Origin: Hymenobacter pini
GTDB lineage: Bacteria; Bacteroidota; Bacteroidia; Cytophagales; Hymenobacteraceae
DNA length: 64,000 nt
Assembly: GCF_020421205.1 (NCBI RefSeq)
Contig: NZ_JAIZZH010000001.1
Span: 682,001-746,000, forward strand
Direction of reading: 5' to 3'
Below are positions 58,122 through 64,000 of this stretch, piece by piece. The notes below the pieces were generated by a model, which was not told the origin of the DNA, did no database searches, and was given only the letters and a program-made list of their open reading frames with translations. How positions within the stretch are numbered: position 1 is the first letter of the stretch; each line of letters begins with the position of its first letter. Position numbers and translations under genes: made by a program.

Positions 58122-58895
58122 TTATTTAAACGGTACGCTGGCGCCGCTTTCCTTCACCATGCTATTGGCGTTCAAATCCTGCACAATCAGGGCTTTCAGC
58201 GTCAGCTTGGCGTCGCCGGTGAGGTCGTTGCTGGTAATCACCACGGGCTCGTTCTGGTTGCCCAGCTTGCGCTGGCTGTACACCAGCTCCACCACGGCGC
58301 TCTGGCCGGGCTTAATGGGCGAAGGCACGTTTTTGTAGCCCACGCAGTAGCACTGCGAGGTAATGGCCCCCAGCACCAGATCCTGCTTGCCGGTGTTCTT
58401 CACCGTAAACTTGGCCGAGGCCGTCTGGCCGGCTTCCATTTTGCCGAAATTATGCACGGTGCGGTCCAGCGTCAGGCGCGGCGACTGAGCCAACTGGGCC
58501 GGCGTCAGCGAGGATTTCATCTGCTCCTTGTTCAGCACGTTGCCTTTGATGGTGAGCACCGTGCTGGGCGTACTGGCGTTGCTGGTTACCGTAACGGTTT
58601 TGTTGAAGATACCGGGGCGGCCGGCGCTGCTGTACACGGCCTTCACGATGCCAGTTTTGCCGGGTAGTACGGGCGTCTTGGTCCAATCGGGGGTAGTACA
58701 GCCACAGCTGGCCTGCACGTTGGCAATGATGATGGGCTGGTTGCCGGTGTTCTTGAAGCGGAACTCGTGGGTAGCCATAGTACCTTCGGGCACGCTGCCG
58801 AAATCGTGCAGCTCCTTTTCGAAGGTGAGGACGCCCTGGGCTTGGGCGGCTACGGTTACCAGCGCGGTAAGCAGAAGGGAGAAGAAGTATTTCAT
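58122..58895 (-). CDS. DUF1573 domain protein, exported
   Basis: A 257-residue exported protein: signal peptide 1-19 (LVTVAAQAQG), then two similar DUF1573 Ig-like domains (about 22-125 and 140-240). Each opens with 'HDFGSVPEG' or 'HNFGKMEAG' and contains the 'F.FKNTG..P..I..V..SCGCT' type block (first copy) or 'ITSQCYCVGY' (second copy). The first copy is typical, the second more diverged. These domains resemble the ASPM/MSP fold and are common in Bacteroidota surface proteins; role unknown. It is divergent from the E1 gene. Confidence 0.88.
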   Translation of the reverse strand: MKYFFSLLLTALVTVAAQAQGVLTFEKELHDFGSVPEGTMATHEFRFKNTGNQPIIIANVQASCGCTTPDWTKTPVLPGKTGIVKAVYSSAGRPGIFNKTVTVTSNASTPSTVLTIKGNVLNKEQMKSSLTPAQLAQSPRLTLDRTVHNFGKMEAGQTASAKFTVKNTGKQDLVLGAITSQCYCVGYKNVPSPIKPGQSAVVELVYSQRKLGNQNEPVVITSNDLTGDAKLTLKALIVQDLNANSMVKESGASVPFK

Positions 58896-58910
58896 GGAAA
58901 TAGGAGTTTA

Positions 58911-58975
58911 GGAGTTGGAAGTCAGGAGCTGGTAAGCAGAATAGGTGTTGCTCCTAGATTCTGACTTCTAACTCC
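58911..58975. repeat. Imperfect inverted repeat, GGAGTTGGAAGTCAG type
   Basis: Arms GGAGTTGGAAGTCAG (58911-58925) and CTGACTTCTAACTCC (58961-58975) pair with one mismatch; loop 35 nt. It lies between two divergent genes, so it cannot be a simple terminator. Confidence 0.75.
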
Positions 58976-59023
58976 TCCAAAGATAGCCACAAAAGCCCTA
59001 TCATCGCATCGGCGGCAAATCCG

Positions 59024-59031
59024 TACTTTTG
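59024..59031 (+). promoter_or_regulatory. Candidate -7 box of the E1 dehydrogenase gene
   Basis: TACTTTTG is an exact TAnnTTTG match, 86 bases before the start. No convincing -33 element is seen. Confidence 0.35.
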
Positions 59032-59117
59032 GGAGCCCGTTAACCGGTCGGGCTATCTTCCCACCCATTTTCGTACCTCCGGTTACCATCCACCCGCCCG
59101 CTTCTACTCCGCATTTT

Positions 59118-61541
59118 ATGTCCACTGCCGAAACCGCCGCCGACGTGCAGACCAGCGTCGCCTCCCTCAGCAAAGAAGACCTGCTCCGCGACTATCGCCT
59201 GGGCTGGGAAAGCCGCCACGCCTCGTTGGCGGGCCGCAAGGAAGTATTCATGGGCAAGGCCAAGTTCGGCATCTTCGGTGATGGCAAAGAAGTGCCCCAG
59301 CTGGCCATGGCCCGCGCCTTCCGGGCCGGCGACTGGCGCGCGGGTTACTACCGCGACCAGACGTTTATGCTGGCCATTGGAGAGCTGACGCTGCAGCAGT
59401 ATTTCGCCCAGCTCTACGCCCACGCCGACGTGGAAGCCGAGCCCAGCACTGCCGGCCGCGCCATGAACGGCCACTTCGGCACCCGCCACCTGGATGAGGA
59501 CGGGAACTTCCGGAACCTGGTCGAAAGCAAAAACTCCTCCGCTGATATCTCGCCCACCGGCGGCCAGATGCCCCGCCTTGTGGGCCTGGCCTACGCTTCC
59601 AAACTCTACCGCCAGAACCCTGAGCTGCACCAGTTTTCCCAGTTTTCGGTAAACGGCAACGAGGTGGCCTTTGGAACCATCGGCAACGCCAGCACCTCGG
59701 AGGGTATGTTCTTCGAAGCGATCAACGCGGCCGGCGTACTCCAGATTCCGATGCTGGTGAGCGTGTGGGACGACCACTACGGCATTTCAGTGCCCGCCGA
59801 GTACCAGACCACCAAGCAGAACATCAGCGAAATCCTGAAAGGCTTCCAGCGCGAAGGCGAGGGTCAGGACGGCTTCGAGATTTTCCGGGTGCGCGGCTGG
59901 GATTATCCGGCCCTCATTGATACCTACCAGCGCGCCACCGAGGTGTGCCGCACTCAGCACGTACCCGTGCTGATTCACGTGCAGGAAGTAACCCAGCCCC
60001 AAGGCCATAGCACCAGCGGCTCGCACGAGCGGTACAAGAGCAAAGACCGCCTGAGCTGGGAGGAAGAGCATGACTGCCTGCGCAAAATGCGCGAGTGGTT
60101 ACTGGTAGAAGGCCACGCCTCGGAGGATGAATTGAATCAGATTGAAACCGAAGCCAAGGAAACAGTGAAGGTGGCCCGCGCCGCCGCCTGGAACGCGTTT
60201 TTCAACCCCATCAAGCAGGAAACCGCCGAGGTGGTGGAACTGCTGAACCGCTTGGTAAAGGAAACCGGCACCGAAAATCAGCTGCATGAGCTGGTGGAAA
60301 CGCTGGCCCACAACCCGGCCCCCATCCGCGCCGATTTGGTGCGCACCGTGCGCCGCGCCCTGCGCCAGGCCCGCGGGCAGCGCAGCGCCGCCCGCCGCGA
60401 GCTGCAGAACTGGCTGGAGCAGGCCCTGGCCGAAAACGCCGACCGCTACAACTCCTACCTGTTCAGTCAGAGCGAAGAAGCCATTGGTAACATCGAAGAA
60501 GTGAAAGCCACCTTCGCCGCCGACGCCCCGCAGGTGGACGGTCGCGAGGTGCTGCAGGCCTGCTTCGCCGCCAATTTCCAGCGTGACCCGCGCATCTTCG
60601 CCATCGGCGAGGACGTGGGCCGCATCGGCGACGTAAACCAAGCGTTTGCCGGCCTCCAGGAGAAATTCGGGGAGTTGCGCGTGACGGATACCGGTATCCG
60701 GGAGTGCACCATTGTGGGGCAGGGCATTGGGGCCGCCATGCGTGGCCTGCGCCCCATCACCGAAATCCAGTACCTCGACTACCTGCTGTACGCCATCCAG
60801 ATTCTCTCTGACGACGTGGCCTGCCTGCAGTACCGCACCAAAGGAGGACAGAAAGCGCCGCTGATTGTGCGCACCCGCGGCCACCGCCTCGAAGGCATCT
60901 GGCACTCAGGTTCCCCCATTCAGATGATTCTGGGCTCCATCCGCGGGATGCACCTGTGCGTGCCCCGCAACATGACGCAGGCCGCCGGCTTCTACAACAC
61001 GCTGTTGCGCTCCGATGAGCCGGCCATTGTGATTGAGTGCCTCAACGGCTACCGCCTTAAAGAGCGAATTCCGCAGAACGTGGGCGAGTTCACGCTACCC
61101 CTGGGCCAGCCCGAAACGCTGCAGGCCGGCTCCGACATCACCATCGTTACCTACGGTTCCATGTGCCGCATTGTGCTGGAGGCCTCCCGGCAACTGGCCG
61201 AAGTGGGTATCTCGGCGGAGGTGATTGACGTGCAGACCCTACTGCCTTTCGACGTGGGCCACGTAATTGCCGACTCGCTGCAGCGCACCAACCGCGTGCT
61301 GTTTGCCGACGAAGACGTGCCCGGCGGCGCTACCGCCTACATGCTGCAGCAGGTGCTTGACGAGCAGCAGGCGTACCGCTTCCTCGACTCCCAGCCGCGC
61401 TGCCTCTCGGCCCAGGCCCACCGCCCGCCCTACGGCTCCGACGGGGACTACTTCAGCAAGCCCAACGTGGAGGACGTATTTGACGCTGTGTACGAAATTA
61501 TGCAGGAGGCTGACCCCAAGCGGTTCCCGGCCATCTACTAA
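59118..61541 (+). CDS. 2-oxoacid dehydrogenase E1, fused alpha and beta subunits
   Basis: An 807-residue thiamine-diphosphate enzyme in which the two E1 subunits are one chain. The alpha part covers about 1-400, with GNASTSEGMFFEAINAAG near residue 194 (cofactor and metal site) and the phosphorylation-loop-like GHSTSGSHERYKSKD near residue 296. The beta part covers about 465-807 (IGEDVGRIGDVNQAF, GQGIGAAMRGLRPI, HRLEGIWHSGSP). Fused E1 of this kind is found in Bacteroidota and is usually annotated as branched-chain 2-oxoacid dehydrogenase; pyruvate cannot be ruled out. E2 and E3 genes are not nearby. Confidence 0.9.
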   Translation: MSTAETAADVQTSVASLSKEDLLRDYRLGWESRHASLAGRKEVFMGKAKFGIFGDGKEVPQLAMARAFRAGDWRAGYYRDQTFMLAIGELTLQQYFAQLYAHADVEAEPSTAGRAMNGHFGTRHLDEDGNFRNLVESKNSSADISPTGGQMPRLVGLAYASKLYRQNPELHQFSQFSVNGNEVAFGTIGNASTSEGMFFEAINAAGVLQIPMLVSVWDDHYGISVPAEYQTTKQNISEILKGFQREGEGQDGFEIFRVRGWDYPALIDTYQRATEVCRTQHVPVLIHVQEVTQPQGHSTSGSHERYKSKDRLSWEEEHDCLRKMREWLLVEGHASEDELNQIETEAKETVKVARAAAWNAFFNPIKQETAEVVELLNRLVKETGTENQLHELVETLAHNPAPIRADLVRTVRRALRQARGQRSAARRELQNWLEQALAENADRYNSYLFSQSEEAIGNIEEVKATFAADAPQVDGREVLQACFAANFQRDPRIFAIGEDVGRIGDVNQAFAGLQEKFGELRVTDTGIRECTIVGQGIGAAMRGLRPITEIQYLDYLLYAIQILSDDVACLQYRTKGGQKAPLIVRTRGHRLEGIWHSGSPIQMILGSIRGMHLCVPRNMTQAAGFYNTLLRSDEPAIVIECLNGYRLKERIPQNVGEFTLPLGQPETLQAGSDITIVTYGSMCRIVLEASRQLAEVGISAEVIDVQTLLPFDVGHVIADSLQRTNRVLFADEDVPGGATAYMLQQVLDEQQAYRFLDSQPRCLSAQAHRPPYGSDGDYFSKPNVEDVFDAVYEIMQEADPKRFPAIY

Positions 61542-61554
61542 CTGCCCGTAACGA

Positions 61555-61610
61555 AATCCGCCGGCCGCCTCGCCCGCACCCTTGCGGTACGGAGAAGCGG
61601 CCGGCGGATT
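61555..61610. terminator. Terminator hairpin between convergent genes
   Basis: Perfect 14-bp stem AATCCGCCGGCCGC / GCGGCCGGCGGATT enclosing a smaller inner hairpin (CGCA...TGCG). It lies right after the E1 stop. Confidence 0.75.
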
Positions 61611-61634
61611 AGTATAGCACTCTTTACGGCGCGG

Positions 61635-62180
61635 CTACGGCTGAATAGTTATTGCGGAGGTTACTACCTCGTTGCTCTCGTGCAGCGCCCGGTCTTTGAT
61701 TTTTACCTTGAAGCGCAGCACCGTGCCGGCTTGAATGTAGGGTGGCGACTGAAATAGGTTGATATTATAGTCCAGGTCGCCTTTGAGCGGGGCTTTCCGG
61801 TCGCCCTGCTCGGCGGGGCGCAGGTACGGGTACTGCCCGCTGTAACCGGGGAACTGGGGCGTAAAGTTGAAATCGACGAACTGGTTGTTACTGTTCCGCA
61901 GCTGCAGCGTGCACACGTAGTTGTAGCTGTTGGGATTGGTTGACTGGTTGGGGTCAATTTCGTTGGTGCGGATGCCCAAGTCCCCGTCTCCATCTTTGTA
62001 CCCGATGGTGATGACAAGCTTGTCGTACGTGCCGGTGTTATCGTTGATGCGCTGCTGCGTGATGCGCTTGAACTCGATTTCCGGCGTTTCCGGGTATTCA
62101 GGCGGGCTAATGCAGGAGGATGCGGCCAAGCCAGCAACTACCAGCAACGAGGCATTACGAAGCGTATGAGGTATAAACAT
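61635..62180 (-). CDS. Hypothetical lipoprotein
   Basis: A 181-residue protein with a lipoprotein signal (VVAGLAASSC, Cys23). After a Pro/Glu-rich linker (PPEYPETPEIEFK) it has a segment KDGDGDLGIRTNE near residue 60 that could bind calcium. The rest reads as beta strands, as in an Ig-like fold (DYNINLFQSPPYIQAGTVLRFKVKIKDRALHESN, seen as RFKVKIKDRALHES). I recognise this layout from many Bacteroidota lipoproteins of unknown function. Single gene. Confidence 0.75.
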   Translation of the reverse strand: MFIPHTLRNASLLVVAGLAASSCISPPEYPETPEIEFKRITQQRINDNTGTYDKLVITIGYKDGDGDLGIRTNEIDPNQSTNPNSYNYVCTLQLRNSNNQFVDFNFTPQFPGYSGQYPYLRPAEQGDRKAPLKGDLDYNINLFQSPPYIQAGTVLRFKVKIKDRALHESNEVVTSAITIQP

Positions 62181-62298
62181 ACAGTGCCAGAAAAATCAGC
62201 TGGGCTACAACAGCCTCAACAGCCGGGAAGGTACAACATCTGAACGAACGAAGTGCGGGCCGCATTGTTCTCCTTTCCGCTAACCTTTACCGCCCCGA

Positions 62299-63300
62299 AT
62301 GAGTTTCCGTCACCACTTTCTGCAGCAACTGCCCACGCTCACCCCCAACACGGCTCCGGCCGCGGCGCTGGCGCTGTTCCGGTACCAAGCGCAACATTGC
62401 GCGCCATACGCCGCTTACTTAGGAGCGCTGGGCTGCCAGCCTGAGCAGGTGCAGCAGCTCGCGGATATTCCGTTTCTGCCCATTGAGTTCTTTAAAACCC
62501 AGGACGTGCGTACCGACGCGGCCGAGTGGAGCCCGCAGGAAACCTTCCTGAGCAGTGGCACCACCCGTCAGAGCCGTAGTCAGCATTTCGTGCGCGACCC
62601 GCAGCTGTACCGCCAGCACGCGGCCCGCATTTTTGAGCAGTTTTACGGTCCGCTTACGGGCTGGACGGTGCTGGCCCTGCTGCCCTCGTACTTGGAGCAG
62701 GGAAACTCTTCCCTGGTGGCCATGGTGGAGCATTTTGCCGAAGTTTCGGGGCAGCGGCAGCCGGCATTTTTCCTGCACGACCACGCGGCCCTGCTGGCGG
62801 CACTGGTCGAGGCCAGGCAGCAGCCCGGCCGCCGGGTGCTGCTGATTGGGGTGAGCTACGCCCTGCTGGATTTTGCAGCCGCCTACGCCGGCCGACCCGA
62901 GCTGCAGGACCTCACGGTGCTGGAAACCGGGGGGATGAAGGGCCGGCGCCGCGAGATGATTCGGGAGGAGCTGCACCAGGAGTTGCAGCAGGCGTTTGGG
63001 CCGGCCGGCATCCACTCCGAGTACGGCATGACGGAGCTGTTAGGCCAGGCCTACAGCTTCGGCGACGGTCGGTTTCATGCGCCACCCCAGCTGCGGGTGC
63101 TGCTGCGTGACCCTTCTGACCCATTCTCCGTGTCGGAAAACCGGGCGGCCGGGGCCCTCAACGTCATCGACCTAGCCAACGTGGACAGCTGCGCCTTTAT
63201 CGAAACCAAAGACCTGGCCCGCATGCATCCCGATGGTTCTTTTGAAGTGCTGGGCCGCTTGGATAACTCCGATGTGCGCGGCTGCAACCAGATGGTGTAA
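62299..63300 (+). CDS. LuxE-like acyl-protein synthetase
   Basis: A 333-residue protein of the LuxE/PaaK-like adenylate-forming group. The AMP-binding loop is FLSSGTTRQSRSQH near residue 92; the second conserved block is HSEYGMTELLGQAYS near residue 237; the last is LGRLDNSDVRGCNQM at the C-terminus. In luminous bacteria LuxE activates a fatty acid in a reductase complex; here no luxC or luxD is present. Such lone LuxE-like genes occur in non-luminous Bacteroidota and probably activate an acyl or aryl acid for surface lipid or polysaccharide assembly. It is not the phenylacetate ligase PaaK. Confidence 0.82.
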   Translation: MSFRHHFLQQLPTLTPNTAPAAALALFRYQAQHCAPYAAYLGALGCQPEQVQQLADIPFLPIEFFKTQDVRTDAAEWSPQETFLSSGTTRQSRSQHFVRDPQLYRQHAARIFEQFYGPLTGWTVLALLPSYLEQGNSSLVAMVEHFAEVSGQRQPAFFLHDHAALLAALVEARQQPGRRVLLIGVSYALLDFAAAYAGRPELQDLTVLETGGMKGRRREMIREELHQELQQAFGPAGIHSEYGMTELLGQAYSFGDGRFHAPPQLRVLLRDPSDPFSVSENRAAGALNVIDLANVDSCAFIETKDLARMHPDGSFEVLGRLDNSDVRGCNQMV

Positions 63301-63476
63301 TTGCCAGAAAGAATACTAAAGCTTCGGGAGGCGCGGGCCGAAGCAGTTCTGTAAAACAGCTACCTGCGGCGTGAATATTGTACCCGCAGCTCACGAATTC
63401 TGCACATCCGGTGGCGGGCGTTGGTGGTTATATAGAGGTTAGATTCTTTCTGATGTCATCAGCCGATTGTATTTCA

Positions 63477-64000
63477 ATGAACTCCCCTGATTCTTCCCCC
63501 TCTTTCACGCCTGTGCCGGAGCCAGCCCCGGCTATGCGTACCGAGGTGCTTACCATTGAGGGCATGACGTGCGCCTCCTGCGCCAACTTTGTGGAGCGGG
63601 CCCTCAGCCGCACGCCCGGCGTGCAGCGGGCCACCGTTAACCTGGCCTCTGAAAAAGCCACGGTGGAGTACACGCCTGCTCAAATTGATCGGGCTGGGTT
63701 GAAAACCGCCGTAGAGCAGGCTGGCTACAGTGTGTATGAGCCAGTGGCTCCGCCCGCTGCCACTGCGCCTCTGGCCGCTGATACCGAATTAGAGCAGCGC
63801 AAAGCCGAAGCCTATACCCACCTGAAGCGGCGGTTTTGGGTGGCTGCGGCGCTGGCGGCCATTATTATGCCGCTGAGTATGCTGATGCTGTGGCCCAGCC
63901 TGATGAGCCGCATTTCAACCCCGTTGCTCAACTACGCGCTGCTGCTGCTCACATTGCCTGTGCTGCTGTACAGCGGGCGGGAGTTTTATGTGGCCGCCTG
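63477..64000 (+). CDS. Copper-type P-type ATPase, N-terminal part
   Basis: An open frame from ATG 63477 to the right edge (174 residues visible). It opens with a Pro-rich lead (MNSPDSSPSFTPVPEPAP), then a heavy-metal-associated domain with GMTCASC near residue 31 and the usual 'VNLASEKATVEY' strand, followed by a linker and the first two membrane helices (WVAAALAAIIMPLSMLMLW; LLLLTLPVLLYSG). This is the start of a copper- or silver-exporting P1B-type ATPase. The ion-binding CPC motif and ATPase domains lie beyond the window. It is not coupled to the czc operon. Confidence 0.9.
   Translation, partial: MNSPDSSPSFTPVPEPAPAMRTEVLTIEGMTCASCANFVERALSRTPGVQRATVNLASEKATVEYTPAQIDRAGLKTAVEQAGYSVYEPVAPPAATAPLAADTELEQRKAEAYTHLKRRFWVAAALAAIIMPLSMLMLWPSLMSRISTPLLNYALLLLTLPVLLYSGREFYVAA

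Noticed and set aside
62299..63300. Phenylacetate-CoA ligase (PaaK) candidate
   Set aside because: The motif set and length (333 residues) fit LuxE-like proteins; PaaK is about 430 residues with a different C-terminal domain, and the gene is 25 kb from the paa cluster.
1..64000. rRNA, tRNA, prophage or insertion-sequence genes
   Set aside because: No cloverleaf with a T-loop GGTTCRA pattern, no ribosomal RNA core string, and no transposase, integrase or phage structural protein among the readable frames.

Overview
The window looks like a chromosomal segment of a GC-rich member of the Bacteroidota, most likely Hymenobacter or a close relative in the Cytophagales. This is inferred from C-terminal type IX secretion sorting domains, a GldK/SUMF1-like protein, a fused E1 dehydrogenase, Bacteroidota-style TAnnTTTG promoter boxes and high GC with strong G/C third-position bias. 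I see no rRNA, tRNA, CRISPR array, transposase or prophage.

Layout. 1-7481 (+): four secreted glycosidases (GH20 tail, GH2, GH92, GH125), a set suited to trimming N-glycans. 7637-20053: mixed housekeeping and envelope genes (a secreted FG-GAP protein, two oxidoreductases, an EamA protein, a SUMF1 protein, an outer-membrane beta-barrel, an M1 aminopeptidase, a DUF5996 protein, an esterase). 20141-25948 (-): a CzcCBA-type metal efflux operon whose promoter carries four ATTAG repeats at exact 11-bp spacing. 26186-37008 (-): a phenylacetate degradation cluster, read right to left as tetR, paaE, a foreign-looking lipoprotein gene, paaA, paaB, paaC, paaD, paaG, paaH, paaI, paaZ, a DUF7660-like gene and an enoyl-CoA hydratase. 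Two PaaR-like operators flank it. The ligase paaK and thiolase paaJ are not in the window. 37253-38126: two small secreted proteins. 38332-44366 (+): a PaoABC-type periplasmic molybdenum aldehyde oxidoreductase with its XdhC and MocA maturation factors. 44453-58895: a UMF1 transporter, DinB, a delta-60 repeat protein, an amidohydrolase, AMP nucleosidase, a lone HsdR-N domain protein, a PAS histidine kinase with its response regulator, an LTA-synthase-like protein, a SMI1/KNR4 protein, alanine dehydrogenase and a DUF1573 protein. 59118-64000: fused E1 dehydrogenase, a lipoprotein, a LuxE-like protein and the start of a copper-type P-ATPase running off the edge.

The most unusual feature lies between genes. 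Many short intergenic gaps, including nearly every larger gap of the paa cluster, are filled by long inverted repeats with arms of about 16-46 nt. Their sequence differs from gap to gap but their design is shared: they start at or near a stop codon and end just before the next start codon. One dispersed family (GTCATTCC/GTCATGCT) is REPIN-like and shows paired base changes in both arms. Another set has arms made of degenerate short words. These are the best candidates here for an undescribed system. All calls are from reading the sequence only; no database search was run.
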